A stretch of 64,000 nucleotides of DNA from Auanema rhodensis (GCA_964057225.1 OZ059897.1:10540001-10604000); one strand, 5' to 3'; shown: positions 24,448 to 39,386, counted from the first letter of the stretch. Made by a program: numbers and translations. Notes: generated from the letters alone by a model not told the origin.

Positions 24448-26367
24448 TTTTTTGTTTTGAAATTTAAATGCTATAAAATTATTGCTTGCTTGTCATGTTA
24501 GATTTCTTTAATTTGAATACTTATTCAAGTTATAACAATTTTCGATTTAATCACGTTCAATTAACTGTATTGTTTTCAAAAATAAAGACAAAATTCAATT
24601 TCTGTTCATTGAATTAGAATTATCATGTTGTCACACAGAAATTGAAGAATCTTAGTTCATTTCAGTAACAATGAACACACTAACTTTGTTAAGTTGTTGT
24701 AATATCGGCCCAAGTAATATAGTGGTTAGTACTCCACGTTGTGGCCGTGGCGACACAGATTCGATTCCTGTCTTGGACATTTTTTGTTTTGAAATTAAAA
24801 TGCTACAAAATTATTGCTTGCTTGTCATGTTAGATTTCTTTAATTTGAATACTTATTTAAGTTATAACAATTTTCGATTTAATCACGTTCAATCAACTGT
24901 ATTGTTTTCAAAAATGAAGACAAAATTCAATTTCTGTTCATTGAATTAGAATTTTCATGTTGTCACACAGAAATTGAAGAATCTTAGTTTAATTCAGTAA
25001 CAATGAACACACTAACTTTGTTAAGTTGTTGTTATATCGGCCCAAGTAATATAGTGGTTAGTACTCCACGTTGTGGCCGTGGCGACACAGATTCGATTCC
25101 TGTCTTGGACATTTTTTGTTTTGAAATTAAAATGCTATAAACATATTGCTTGCTTGTCATGTTAGATTTCTTTAATTCAAATACATATTTAAGTTCTAAC
25201 AATTTTTGATTTAATCACGTTCAATTAACTGTATTGTTTTCAAAAATAAAGACATCTTTCAATTTCTGGTCATTGAATTAGAATTTTCATGTTGTCACAC
25301 AGAAATTGAAGAATCTTAGTTTAATTCAGTAACAATGAACACACTAACTTTGTTAAGTTGTTGTAATATCGGCCCAAGTAATATAGTGGTTAGTACTCCA
25401 CGTTGTGGCCGTGGCGACACAGATTCGATTCCTGTCTTGGACATTTTTTGTTTTGAAATTAAAATGCTATAAACATATTGCTTGCTTGTCATGTTAGATT
25501 TCTTTAATTTGAATACTTATTCAAGTTATAACAATTTTCGATTTAATCACGTTCAATCAACTGTATTGTTTTCAAAAATAAAGACAAAATTCAATTTCTG
25601 TTCATTGAATTAGAATTTTCATGTTGTCACACAGAAATTGAAGAATCTTAGTTCAATTCAGTAACAATGAACACACTAACTTTGTTAAGTTGTTGTAATA
25701 TCGGCCCAAGTAATATAGTGGTTAGTACTCCACGTTGTGGCCGTGGCGACACAGATTCGATTCCTGTCTTGGGCATTTTTTGTTTTGAAATTAAAATGCT
25801 ACAAAATTATTGCTTGCTTGTCATGTTAGATTTCTTTAATTTGAATACTTATTTAAGTTATAACAATTTTCGATTTAATCACGTTCAATCAACTGTATTG
25901 TTTTCAAAAATAAAGACAAAATTCAATTTCTGTTCATTGAATTAGAATTTTCATGTTGTCACACAGAAATTGAAGAATCTTAGTTCAATTCAGTAACAAT
26001 GAACACACTAACTTTGTTAAGTTGTTGTAATATCGGCCCAAGTAATATAGTGGTTAGTACTCCACGTTGTGGCCGTGGCGACACAGATTCGATTCCTGTC
26101 TTGGACATTTTTTGTTTTGAAATTAAAATGCTATAAAATTATTGCTTGCTTGTCATGTTAGATTTCTTTAATTCAAATACATATTTAAGTTCTAACAATT
26201 TTTGATTTAATCACGTTCAATTAACTGTATTGTTTTCAAAAATAAAGACAAAATTCAATTTCTGTTCATTGAATTAGAATTTTCATGTTGTCACACAGAA
26301 ATTGAAGAATCTTAGTTCATTTCAGTAACAATGAACACAATAACTTTGTTTAGTTGTTGTAATATCG

Positions 26368-26439
26368 GCCCAAGTAGTATAGTGATTAGTACTCCACGTT
26401 GTGGCGGTGGCGACACAGGTTCGATTCCTGTCTTGGGCA
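26368..26439 (+). pseudogene. tRNA-His-like, G19->A and G31/G39 mismatch
   Basis: 7,636-bp partner of 18732 with the same two changes. Confidence 0.75.
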
Positions 26440-28027
26440 TTTTTTGTTTTGAAATTTAAATGCTATAAAATTATTGCTTGCTTGTCATGTTAGATTTCTT
26501 TAATTTGAATACTTATTCAAGTTATAACAATTTTCGATTTAATCACGTTCAATCAACTGTATTGTTTTCAAAAATAAAGACAAAATTCAATTTCTGTTCA
26601 TTGAATTAGAATTTTCATGTTGTCACACAGAAATTGAAGAATCTTAGTTCAATTCAGTAACAATGAACACACTAACTTTGTTAAGTTGTTGTAATATCGG
26701 CCCAAGTAATATAGTGGTTAGTACTCCACGTTGTGGCCGTGGCGACACAGATTCGATTCCTGTCTTGGGCATTTTTTGTTTTGAAATTAAAATGCTACAA
26801 AATTATTGCTTGCTTGTCATGTTAGATTTCTTTAATTTGAATACTTATTTAAGTTATAACAATTTTCGATTTAATCACGTTCAATCAACTGTATTGTTTT
26901 CAAAAATAAAGACATCTTTCAATTTCTGGTCATTGAATTAGAATTTTCATGTTGTCACACAGAAATTGAAGAATCTTAGTTTAATTCAGTAACAATGAAC
27001 ACACTAACTTTGTTAAGTTGTTGTAATATCGGCCCAAGTAATATAGTGGTTAGTACTCCACGTTGTGGCCGTGGCGACACAGATTCGATTCCTGTCTTGG
27101 ACATTTTTTGTTTTGAAATTAAAATGCTACAGAATTATTGCTTGCTTGTCATGTTAGATTTCTTTAATTTGAATACTTATTTAAGTTATAACAATTTTCG
27201 ACTTAATCACGTTCAATCAACTGTATTGTTTTCAAAAATGAAGACAAAATTCAATTTCTGTTCATTGAATTAGAATTTTCATGTTGTCACACAGAAATTG
27301 AAGAATCTTAGTTTAATTCAGTAACAATGAACACACTAACTTTGTTAAGTTGTTGTAATATCGGCCCAAGTAATATAGTGGTTAGTACTCCACGTTGTGG
27401 CCGTGGCGACACAGATTCGATTCCTGTCTTGGACATTTTTTGTTTTGAAATTAAAATGCTATAAACATATTGCTTGCTTGTCATGTTAGATTTCTTTAAT
27501 TCAAATACATATTCAAGTTATAACAATTTTCGATTTAATCACGTTCAATCAACTGTATTGTTTTCAAAAATAAAGACAAAATTCAATTTCTGTTCATTGA
27601 ATTAGAATTTTCATGTTGTCACACAGAAATTGAAGAATCTTAGTTTAATTCAGTAACAATGAACACACTAACTTTGTTAAGTTGTTGTAATATCGGCCCA
27701 AGTAATATAGTGGTTAGTACTCCACGTTGTGGCCGTGGCGACACAGATTCGATTCCTGTCTTGGACATTTTTTGTTTTGAAATTAAAATGCTATAAACAT
27801 ATTGCTTGCTTGTCATGTTAGATTTCTTTAATTCAAATACATATTTAAGTTCTAACAATTTTTGATTTAATCACGTTCAATTAACTGTATTGTTTTCAAA
27901 AATAAAGACAAAATTCAATTTCTGTTCATTGAATTAGAATTATCATGTTGTCACACAGAAATTGAAGAATCTTAGTTCATTTCAGTAACAATGAACACAA
28001 TAACTTTGTTTAGTTGTTGTAATATCG

Positions 28028-28099
28028 GCCCAAGTAGTATAGTGGTTAGTACTCCACGTTGTGGCCGTGGCGACACAGGTTCGATTCCTGTCTTGGGCA
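28028..28099 (+). tRNA. tRNA-His (GTG), intact
   Basis: Same 72 nt. Flank lineage 2. Exact 7,636-bp partner of the copy at 20392, in the second 23-unit block. Confidence 0.93.
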
Positions 28100-28359
28100 T
28101 TTTTTGTTTTGAAATTTAAATGCTATAAAATTATTGCTTGCTTGTCATGTTAGATTTCTTTAATTTGAATACTTATTCAAGTTATAACAATTTTCGATTT
28201 AATCACGTTCAATTAACTGTATTGTTTTCAAAAATAAAGACAAAATTCAATTTCTGTTCATTGAATTAGAATTATCATGTTGTCACACAGAAATTGAAGA
28301 ATCTTAGTTCATTTCAGTAACAATGAACACACTAACTTTGTTAAGTTGTTGTAATATCG

Positions 28360-28431
28360 GTCCAAGTAATATAGTGGTTAGTACTCCACGTTGTGGCCGT
28401 GGCGACACAGGTTCGATTCCTGTCTTGGGCA
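28360..28431 (+). tRNA. tRNA-His (GTG) variant, U2-G71 wobble and A10
   Basis: 7,636-bp partner of 20724, same changes. Confidence 0.6.
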
Positions 28432-31347
28432 TTTTTTGTTTTGAAATTTAAATGCTATAAAATTATTGCTTGCTTGTCATGTTAGATTTCTTTAATTTGA
28501 ATACTTATTCAAGTTATAACAATTTTCGATTTAATCACGTTCAATTAACTGTATTGTTTTCAAAAATAAAGACAAAATTCAATTTCTGTTCATTGAATTA
28601 GAATTATCATGTTGTCACACAGAAATTGAAGAATCTTAGTTCATTTCAGTAACAATGAACACACTAACTTTGTTAAGTTGTTGTAATATCGGCCCAAGTA
28701 ATATAGTGGTTAGTACTCCACGTTGTGGCCGTGGCGACACAGATTCGATTCCTGTCTTGGACATTTTTTGTTTTGAAATTAAAATGCTACAAAATTATTG
28801 CTTGCTTGTCATGTTAGATTTCTTTAATTTGAATACTTATTTAAGTTATAACAATTTTCGATTTAATCACGTTCAATCAACTGTATTGTTTTCAAAAATG
28901 AAGACAAAATTCAATTTCTGTTCATTGAATTAGAATTTTCATGTTGTCACACAGAAATTGAAGAATCTTAGTTTAATTCAGCAACAATGAACACACTAAC
29001 TTTGTTAAGTTGTTGTAATATCGGCCCAAGTAATATAGTGGTTAGTACTCCACGTTGTGGCCGTGGCGACACAGATTCGATTCCTGTCTTGGACATTTTT
29101 TGTTTTGAAATTAAAATGCTATAAACATATTGCTTGCTTGTCATGTTAGATTTCTTTAATTCAAATACATATTTAAGTTCTAACAATTTTTGATTTAATC
29201 ACGTTCAATTAACTGTATTGTTTTCAAAAATAAAGACATCTTTCAATTTCTGGTCATTGAATTAGAATTTTCATGTTGTCACACAGAAATTGAAGAATCT
29301 TAGTTTAATTCAGTAACAATGAACACACTAACTTTGTTAAGTTGTTGTAATATCGGCCCAAGTAATATAGTGGTTAGTACTCCACGTTGTGGCCGTGGCG
29401 ACACAGATTCGATTCCTGTCTTGGACATTTTTTGTTTTGAAATTAAAATGCTATAAACATATTGCTTGCTTGTCATGTTAGATTTCTTTAATTTGAATAC
29501 TTATTCAAGTTATAACAATTTTCGATTTAATCACGTTCAATCAACTGTATTGTTTTCAAAAATAAAGACAAAATTCAATTTCTGTTCATTGAATTAGAAT
29601 TTTCATGTTGTCACACAGAGATTGAAGAATCTTAGTTCAATTCAGTAACAATGAACACACTAACTTTGTTAAGTTGTTGTAATATCGGCCCAAGTAATAT
29701 AGTGGTTAGTACTCCACGTTGTGGCCGTGGCGACACAGATTCGATTCCTGTCTTGGGCATTTTTTGTTTTGAAATTAAAATGCTACAAAATTATTGCTTG
29801 CTTGTCATGTTAGATTTCTTTAATTTGAATACTTATTCAAGTTATAACAATTTTCGATTTAATCACGTTCAATCAACTGTATTGTTTTCAAAAATAAAGA
29901 CAAAATTCAATTTCTGTTCATTGAATTAGAATTTTCATGTTGTCACACAGAAATTGAAGAATCTTAGTTCAATTCAGTAACAATAAACACACTAACTTTG
30001 TTAAGTTGTTGTAATATCGGCCCAAGTAATATAGTGGTTAGTACTCCACGTTGTGGCCGTGGCGACACAGATTCGATTCCTGTCTTGGACATTTTTTGTT
30101 TTGAAATTAAAATGCTATAAACATATTGCTTGCTTGTCATGTTAGATTTCTTTAATTCAAATACATATTTAAGTTCTAACAATTTTTGATTTAATCACGT
30201 TCAATTAACTGTATTGTTTTCAAAAATAAAGACATCTTTCAATTTCTGGTCATTGAATTAGAATTTTCATGTTGTCACACAGAAATTGAAGAATCTTAGT
30301 TTAATTCAGTAACAATGAACACACTAACTTTGTTAAGTTGTTGTAATATCGGCCCAAGTAATATAGTGGTTAGTACTCCACGTTGTGGCCGTGGCGACAC
30401 AGATTCGATTCCTGTCTTGGACATTTTTTGTTTTGAAATTAAAATGCTACAAAATTATTGCTTGCTTGTCATGTTAGATTTCTTTAATTTGAATACTTAT
30501 CTAAGTTATAACAATTTTCGACTTAATCACGTTCAATCAACTGTATTGTTTTCAAAAATGAAGACAAAATTCAATTTCTGTTCATTGAATTAGAATTTTC
30601 ATGTTGTCACACAGAAATTGAAGAATCTTAGTTTAATTCAGTAACAATGAACACACTAACTTTGTTAAGTTGTTGTAATATCGGCCCAAGTAATATAGTG
30701 GTTAGTACTCCACGTTGTGGCCGTGGCGACACAGATTCGATTCCTGTCTTGGACATTTTTTGTTTTGAAATTAAAATGCTATAAACATATTGCTTGCTTG
30801 TCATGTTAGATTTCTTTAATTCAAATACATATTCAAGTTATAACAATTTTCGATTTAATCACGTTCAATCAACTGTATTGTTTTCAAAAATAAAGACAAA
30901 ATTCAATTTCTGTTCATTGAATTAGAATTTTCATGTTGTCACACAGAAATTGAAGAATCTTAGTTTAATTCAGTAACAATGAACACACTAACTTTGTTAA
31001 GTTGTTGTAATATCGGCCCAAGTAATATAGTGGTTAGTACTCCACGTTGTGGCCGTGGCGACACAGATTCGATTCCTGTCTTGGACATTTTTTGTTTTGA
31101 AATTAAAATGCTATAAACATATTGCTTGCTTGTCATGTTAGATTTCTTTAATTCAAATACATATTTAAGTTCTAACAATTTTTGATTTAATCACGTTCAA
31201 TTAACTGTATTGTTTTCAAAAATAAAGACAAAATTCAATTTCTGTTCATTGAATTAGAATTATCATGTTGTCACACAGAAATTGAAGAATCTTAGTTCAT
31301 TTCAGTAACAATGAACACAATAACTTTGTTTAGTTGTTGTAATATCG

Positions 31348-31419
31348 GCCCAAGTAGTATAGTGGTTAGTACTCCACGTTGTGGCCGTGGCGACACAGGT
31401 TCGATTCCTGTCTTGGGCA
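31348..31419 (+). tRNA. tRNA-His (GTG), intact
   Basis: Same 72 nt. Flank lineage 2. 3,320-bp partner of 28028 through the nested 10-unit duplication. Confidence 0.93.
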
Positions 31420-31679
31420 TTTTTTGTTTTGAAATTTAAATGCTATAAAATTATTGCTTGCTTGTCATGTTAGATTTCTTTAATTTGAATACTTATTCAA
31501 GTTATAACAATTTTCGATTTAATCACGTTCAATTAACTGTATTGTTTTCAAAAATAAAGACAAAATTCAATTTCTGTTCATTGAATTAGAATTATCATGT
31601 TGTCACACAGAAATTGAAGAATCTTAGTTCATTTCAGTAACAATGAACACACTAACTTTGTTAAGTTGTTGTAATATCG

Positions 31680-31751
31680 GTCCAAGTAATATAGTGGTTA
31701 GTACTCCACGTTGTGGCCGTGGCGACACAGGTTCGATTCCTGTCTTGGGCA
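31680..31751 (+). tRNA. tRNA-His (GTG) variant, U2-G71 wobble and A10
   Basis: 3,320-bp partner of 28360 through the nested 10-unit duplication, same changes. Confidence 0.6.
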
Positions 31752-34667
31752 TTTTTTGTTTTGAAATTTAAATGCTATAAAATTATTGCTTGCTTGTCAT
31801 GTTAGATTTCTTTAATTTGAATACTTATTCAAGTTATAACAATTTTCGATTTAATCACGTTCAATTAACTGTATTGTTTTCAAAAATAAAGACAAAATTC
31901 AATTTCTGTTCATTGAATTAGAATTATCATGTTGTCACACAGAAATTGAAGAATCTTAGTTCATTTCAGTAACAATGAACACACTAACTTTGTTAAGTTG
32001 TTGTAATATCGGCCCAAGTAATATAGTGGTTAGTACTCCACGTTGTGGCCGTGGCGACACAGATTCGATTCCTGTCTTGGACATTTTTTGTTTTGAAATT
32101 AAAATGCTACAAAATTATTGCTTGCTTGTCATGTTAGATTTCTTTAATTTGAATACTTATTTAAGTTATAACAATTTTCGATTTAATCACGTTCAATCAA
32201 CTGTATTGTTTTCAAAAATGAAGACAAAATTCAATTTCTGTTCATTGAATTAGAATTTTCATGTTGTCACACAGAAATTGAAGAATCTTAGTTTAATTCA
32301 GCAACAATGAACACACTAACTTTGTTAAGTTGTTGTAATATCGGCCCAAGTAATATAGTGGTTAGTACTCCACGTTGTGGCCGTGGCGACACAGATTCGA
32401 TTCCTGTCTTGGACATTTTTTGTTTTGAAATTAAAATGCTATAAACATATTGCTTGCTTGTCATGTTAGATTTCTTTAATTCAAATACATATTTAAGTTC
32501 TAACAATTTTTGATTTAATCACGTTCAATTAACTGTATTGTTTTCAAAAATAAAGACATCTTTCAATTTCTGGTCATTGAATTAGAATTTTCATGTTGTC
32601 ACACAGAAATTGAAGAATCTTAGTTTAATTCAGTAACAATGAACACACTAACTTTGTTAAGTTGTTGTAATATCGGCCCAAGTAATATAGTGGTTAGTAC
32701 TCCACGTTGTGGCCGTGGCGACACAGATTCGATTCCTGTCTTGGACATTTTTTGTTTTGAAATTAAAATGCTATAAACATATTGCTTGCTTGTCATGTTA
32801 GATTTCTTTAATTTGAATACTTATTCAAGTTATAACAATTTTCGATTTAATCACGTTCAATCAACTGTATTGTTTTCAAAAATAAAGACAAAATTCAATT
32901 TCTGTTCATTGAATTAGAATTTTCATGTTGTCACACAGAGATTGAAGAATCTTAGTTCAATTCAGTAACAATGAACACACTAACTTTGTTAAGTTGTTGT
33001 AATATCGGCCCAAGTAATATAGTGGTTAGTACTCCACGTTGTGGCCGTGGCGACACAGATTCGATTCCTGTCTTGGGCATTTTTTGTTTTGAAATTAAAA
33101 TGCTACAAAATTATTGCTTGCTTGTCATGTTAGATTTCTTTAATTTGAATACTTATTCAAGTTATAACAATTTTCGATTTAATCACGTTCAATCAACTGT
33201 ATTGTTTTCAAAAATAAAGACAAAATTCAATTTCTGTTCATTGAATTAGAATTTTCATGTTGTCACACAGAAATTGAAGAATCTTAGTTCAATTCAGTAA
33301 CAATAAACACACTAACTTTGTTAAGTTGTTGTAATATCGGCCCAAGTAATATAGTGGTTAGTACTCCACGTTGTGGCCGTGGCGACACAGATTCGATTCC
33401 TGTCTTGGACATTTTTTGTTTTGAAATTAAAATGCTATAAACATATTGCTTGCTTGTCATGTTAGATTTCTTTAATTCAAATACATATTTAAGTTCTAAC
33501 AATTTTTGATTTAATCACGTTCAATTAACTGTATTGTTTTCAAAAATAAAGACATCTTTCAATTTCTGGTCATTGAATTAGAATTTTCATGTTGTCACAC
33601 AGAAATTGAAGAATCTTAGTTTAATTCAGTAACAATGAACACACTAACTTTGTTAAGTTGTTGTAATATCGGCCCAAGTAATATAGTGGTTAGTACTCCA
33701 CGTTGTGGCCGTGGCGACACAGATTCGATTCCTGTCTTGGACATTTTTTGTTTTGAAATTAAAATGCTACAAAATTATTGCTTGCTTGTCATGTTAGATT
33801 TCTTTAATTTGAATACTTATCTAAGTTATAACAATTTTCGACTTAATCACGTTCAATCAACTGTATTGTTTTCAAAAATGAAGACAAAATTCAATTTCTG
33901 TTCATTGAATTAGAATTTTCATGTTGTCACACAGAAATTGAAGAATCTTAGTTTAATTCAGTAACAATGAACACACTAACTTTGTTAAGTTGTTGTAATA
34001 TCGGCCCAAGTAATATAGTGGTTAGTACTCCACGTTGTGGCCGTGGCGACACAGATTCGATTCCTGTCTTGGACATTTTTTGTTTTGAAATTAAAATGCT
34101 ATAAACATATTGCTTGCTTGTCATGTTAGATTTCTTTAATTCAAATACATATTCAAGTTATAACAATTTTCGATTTAATCACGTTCAATCAACTGTATTG
34201 TTTTCAAAAATAAAGACAAAATTCAATTTCTGTTCATTGAATTAGAATTTTCATGTTGTCACACAGAAATTGAAGAATCTTAGTTTAATTCAGTAACAAT
34301 GAACACACTAACTTTGTTAAGTTGTTGTAATATCGGCCCAAGTAATATAGTGGTTAGTACTCCACGTTGTGGCCGTGGCGACACAGATTCGATTCCTGTC
34401 TTGGACATTTTTTGTTTTGAAATTAAAATGCTATAAACATATTGCTTGCTTGTCATGTTAGATTTCTTTAATTCAAATACATATTTAAGTTCTAACAATT
34501 TTTGATTTAATCACGTTCAATTAACTGTATTGTTTTCAAAAATAAAGACAAAATTCAATTTCTGTTCATTGAATTAGAATTATCATGTTGTCACACAGAA
34601 ATTGAAGAATCTTAGTTCATTTCAGTAACAATGAACACAATAACTTTGTTTAGTTGTTGTAATATCG

Positions 34668-34739
34668 GCCCAAGTAGTATAGTGGTTAGTACTCCACGTT
34701 GTGGCCGTGGCGACACAGGTTCGATTCCTGTCTTGGGCA
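34668..34739 (+). tRNA. tRNA-His (GTG), intact
   Basis: Same 72 nt. Flank lineage 2. It lies at the start of a partial third copy of the 10-unit block, 3,320 bp after 31348. The next locus (35000) no longer follows the block pattern. Confidence 0.93.
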
Positions 34740-37700
34740 TTTTTTGTTTTGAAATTTAAATGCTATAAAATTATTGCTTGCTTGTCATGTTAGATTTCTT
34801 TAATTTGAATACTTATTCAAGTTATAACAATTTTCGATTTAATCACGTTCAATTAACTGTATTGTTTTCAAAAATGAAGACAAAATTCAATTTCTGTTCA
34901 TTGAATTAGAATTTTCATGTTGTCACACAGAAATTGAAGAATCTTAGTTTAATTCAGTAACAATGAACACACTAACTTTGTTAAGTTGTTGTAATATCGG
35001 CCCAAGTAATATAGTGGTTAGTACTCCACGTTGTGGCCGTGGCGACACAGATTCGATTCCTGTCTTAGACATTTTTTGTTTTGAAATTAAAATGCTATAA
35101 ACATATTGCTTGCTTGTCATGTTAGATTTCTTTAATTTGAATACTTATTCAAGTTATAACAATTTTCGATTTAATCACGTTCAATCAACTGTATTGTTTT
35201 CAAAAATAAAGACAAAATTCAATTTCTGTTCATTGAATTAGAATTTTCATGTTGTCACACAGAAATTGAAGAATCTTAGTTCAATTCAGTAACAATAAAC
35301 ACACTAACTTTGTTAAGTTGTTGTAATATCGGCCCAAGTAATATAGTGGTTAGTACTCCACGTTGTGGCCGTGGCGACACAGATTCGATTCCTGTCTTGG
35401 ACATTTTTTGTTTTGAAATTAAAATGCTACAAAATTATTGCTTGCTTGTCATGTTAGATTTCTTTAATTTGAATACTTATTTAAGTTATAACAATTTTCG
35501 ACTTAATCACGTTCAATCAACTGTATTGTTTTCAAAAATGAAGACAAAATTCAATTTCTGTTCATTGAATTAGAATTTTCATGTTGTCACACAGAAATTG
35601 AAGAATCTTAGTTTAATTCAGTAACAATGAACACACTAACTTTGTTAAGTTGTTGTAATATCGGCCCAAGTAATATAGTGGTTAGTACTCCACGTTGTGG
35701 CCGTGGCGACACAGATTCGATTCCTGTCTTGGACATTTTTTGTTTTGAAATTAAAATGCTATAAACATATTGCTTGCTTGTCATGTTAGATTTCTTTAAT
35801 TCAAATACATATTTAAGTTCTAACAATTTTTGATTTAATCACGTTCAATTAACTGTATTGTTTTCAAAAATAAAGACATCTTTCAATTTCTGGTCATTGA
35901 ATTAGAATTTTCATGTTGTCACACAGAAATTGAAGAATCTTAGTTTAATTCAGTAACAATGAACACACTAACTTTGTTAAGTTGTTGTAATATCGGCCCA
36001 AGTAATATAGTGGTTAGTACTCCACGTTGTGGCCGTGGCGACACAGATTCGATTCCTGTCTTGGACATTTTTTGTTTTGAAATTAAAATGCTACAAAATT
36101 ATTGCTTGCTTGTCATGTTAGATTTCTTTAATTTGAATACTTATTTAAGTTATAACAATTTTCGACTTAATCACGTTCAATCAACTGTATTGTTTTCAAA
36201 AATGAAGACAAAATTCAATTTCTGTTCATTGAATTAGAATTTTCATGTTGTCACACAGAAATTGAAGAATCTTAGTTTAATTCAGTAACAATGAACACAC
36301 TAACTTTGTTAAGTTGTTGTAATATCGGCCCAAGTAATATAGTGGTTAGTACTCCACGTTGTGGCCGTGGCGACACAGATTCGATTCCTGTCTTGGACAT
36401 TTTTGTTTTGAAATTAAAATGCTATAAACATATTGCTTGCTTGTCATGTTAGATTTCTTTAATTCAAATACATATTTAAGTTCTAACAATTTTTGATTTA
36501 ATCACGTTCAATTAACTGTATTGTTTTCAAAAATAAAGACATCTTTCAATTTCTGGTCATTGAATTAGAATTTTCATGTTGTCACACAGAAATTGAAGAA
36601 TCTTAGTTTAATTCAGTAACAATGAACACACTAACTTTGTGAAGTTGTTGTAATATCGGCCCAAGTAATATAGTGGTTAGTACTCCACGTTGTGGCCGTG
36701 GCGACACAGATTCGATTCCTGTCTTGGACATTTTTTGTTTTGAAATTAAAATGCTATAAACATATTGCTTGCTTGTCATGTTAGATTTCTTTAATTCAAA
36801 TACATATTTAAGTTCTAACAATTTTTGATTTAATCACGTTCAATTAACTGTATTGTTTTCAAAAATAAAGACAAAATTCAATTTCTGTTCATTGAATTAG
36901 AATTATCATGTTGTCACACAGAAATTGAAGAATCTTAGTTCATTTCAGTAACAATGAACACAATAACTTTGTTTAGTTGTTGTAATATCGGCCCAAGTAG
37001 TATAGTGGTTAGTACTCCACGTTGTGGCCGTGGCGACACAGATTCGATTCCTGTCTTGGGCATTTTTTGTTTTGAAATTAAAATGCTATAAACATATTGC
37101 TTGCTTGTCATGTTAGATTTGTTTAATTTGAATACTTATTCAAGTTATAACAATTTTCGATTTAATCACGTTCAATCAACTGTATTGTTTTCAAAAATAA
37201 AGACATCTTTCAATTTCTGGTCATTGAATTAGAATTTTCATGTTGTCACACAGAAATTGAAGAATCTTAGTTCAATTCAGTAACAATATACACACTAACT
37301 TTGTTAAGTTGTTGTAATATCGGCCCAAGTAATATAGTGGTTAGTACTCCACGTTGTGGCCGTGGCGACACAGATTCGATTCCTGTCTTGGACATTTTTT
37401 GTTTTGAAATTAAAATGCTACAAAATTATTGCTTGCTTGTCATGTTAGATTTCTTTAATTTGAATACTTATTTAAGTTATAACAATTTTCGACTTAATCA
37501 CGTTCAATCAACTGTATTGTTTTCAAAAATGAAGACGAAATTCAATTTCTGTTCATTGAATTAGAATTTTCATGTTGTCACACAGAAATTGAAGAATCTT
37601 AGTTTAATTCAGTAACAATGAACACACTAACTTTGTTAAGTTGTTGTAATATCGGCCCAAGTAATATAGTGGTTAGTACTCCACGTTGTGGCCGTGGCGA

Positions 37701-39314
37701 CACAGATTCGATTCCTGTCTTGGACATTTTTTGTTTTGAAATTAAAATGCTATAAACATATTGCTTGCTTGTCATGTTAGATTTCTTTAATTCAAATACA
37801 TATTTAAGTTCTAACAATTTTTGATTTAATCACGTTCAATTAACTGTATTGTTTTCAAAAATAAAGACATCTTTCAATTTCTGGTCATTGAATTAGAATT
37901 TTCATGTTGTCACACAGAAATTGAAGAATCTTAGTTTAATTCAGTAACAATGAACACACTAACTTTGTTAAGTTGTTGTAATATCGGCCCAAGTAATATA
38001 GTGGTTAGTACTCCACGTTGTGGCCGTGGAGACACAGATTCGATTCCTGTCTTGGACATTTTTTGTTTTGAAATTAAAATGCTACAAAATTATTGCTTGC
38101 TTGTCATGTTAGATTTCTTTAATTTGAATACTTATTTAAGTTATAACAATTTTCGATTTAATCACGTTCAATCAACTGTATTGTTTTCAAAAATAAAGAC
38201 ATCTTTCAATTTCTGGTCATTGAATTAGAATTTTCATGTTGTCACACAGAAATTGAAGAATCTTAGTTTAATTCAGTAACAATGAACACACTAACTTTGT
38301 TAAGTTGTTGTAATATCGGCCCAAGTAATATAGTGGTTAGTACTCCACGTTGTGGCCGTGGCGATACAGATTCGATTCCTGTCTTGGACATTTTTTGTTT
38401 TGAAATTAAAATGCTATAAACATATTGCTTGCTTGTCATGTTAGATTTCTTTAATTCAAATACATATTTAAGTTCTAACAATTTTTGATTTAATCACGTT
38501 CAATTAACTGTATTGTTTTCAAAAATAAAGACATCTTTCAATTTCTGGTCATTGAATTAGAATTTTCATGTTGTCACACAGAAATTGAAGAATCTTAGTT
38601 TAATTCAGTAACAATGAACACACTAACTTTGTGAAGTTGTTGTAATATCGGCCCAAGTAATATAGTGGTTAGTACTCCACGTTGTGGCCGTGGCGACACA
38701 GATTCGATTCCTGTCTTGGACATTTTTTGTTTTGAAATTAAAATGCTATAAACATATTGCTTGCTTGTCATGTTAGATTTCTTTAATTCAAATACATATT
38801 TAAGTTCTAACAATTTTTGATTTAATCACGTTCAATTAACTGTATTGTTTTCAAAAATAAAGACAAAATTCAATTTCTGTTCATTGAATTAGAATTATCA
38901 TGTTGTCACACAGAAATTGAAGAATCTTAGTTCATTTCAGTAACAATGAACACAATAACTTTGTTTAGTTGTTGTAATATCGGCCCAAGTAGTATAGTGG
39001 TTAGTACTCCACGTTGTGGCCGTGGCGACACAGATTCGATTCCTGTCTTGGGCATTTTTTGTTTTGAAATTAAAATGCTATAAACATATTGCTTGCTTGT
39101 CATGTTAGATTTGTTTAATTCAAATACTTATTTAAGTTCGAACAATTATCGATTTAATCACGTTCAATTAACTGTATTGTTTTCAAAAATAAAGACATCT
39201 TTCAATTTCTGGTCATTGAATTAGAATTTTCAGGTTGTCACACAGAAATTGAAGAATCTTTGTTCATTTCAGTAACAATGAACACACTAACTTTGTTAAG
39301 TTGTTGTAATATTG

Positions 39315-39386
39315 GCCCAAGTAGTATAGTGGTTAGTACTCCACGTTGTGGCCGTGGCGACACAGGTTCGATTCCTGTCTTGGGCA
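39315..39386 (+). tRNA. tRNA-His (GTG), intact
   Basis: Same 72 nt. Leader CTAACTTT with TATTGG, trailer AAATTTAAATG. The spacer on each side has TCAGGTTGTC where others have TCATGTTGTC. Confidence 0.93.

Larger units (their letters stand above)
15744..31015 (+). repeat. Tandem duplication of a 23-monomer block (7,636 bp)
   Basis: Units 15744-23379 and 23380-31015 are adjacent, and their copies match class by class at an offset of exactly 23 x 332 bp. Shared private markers: GCTTAAG (16076/23712), G9 (16740/24376), TTGTTATATC (17404/25040), G19->A (18732/26368), CTACAGAATT (19493/27129), GTCCAAG (20724/28360), CAGCAAC leader (21345/28981) and CAGAGATTG. Confidence 0.92.
27696..34335 (+). repeat. 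Tandem duplication of a 10-monomer block (3,320 bp)
   Basis: Units 27696-31015 and 31016-34335 are adjacent copies sharing GTCCAAG (28360/31680), CAGCAAC (about 28981/32301), CAGAGATTG (about 29617/32937) and CTTATCTAAG. A partial third copy covers 34336-34999. The same block also occurs at 20060-23379. Confidence 0.9.
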
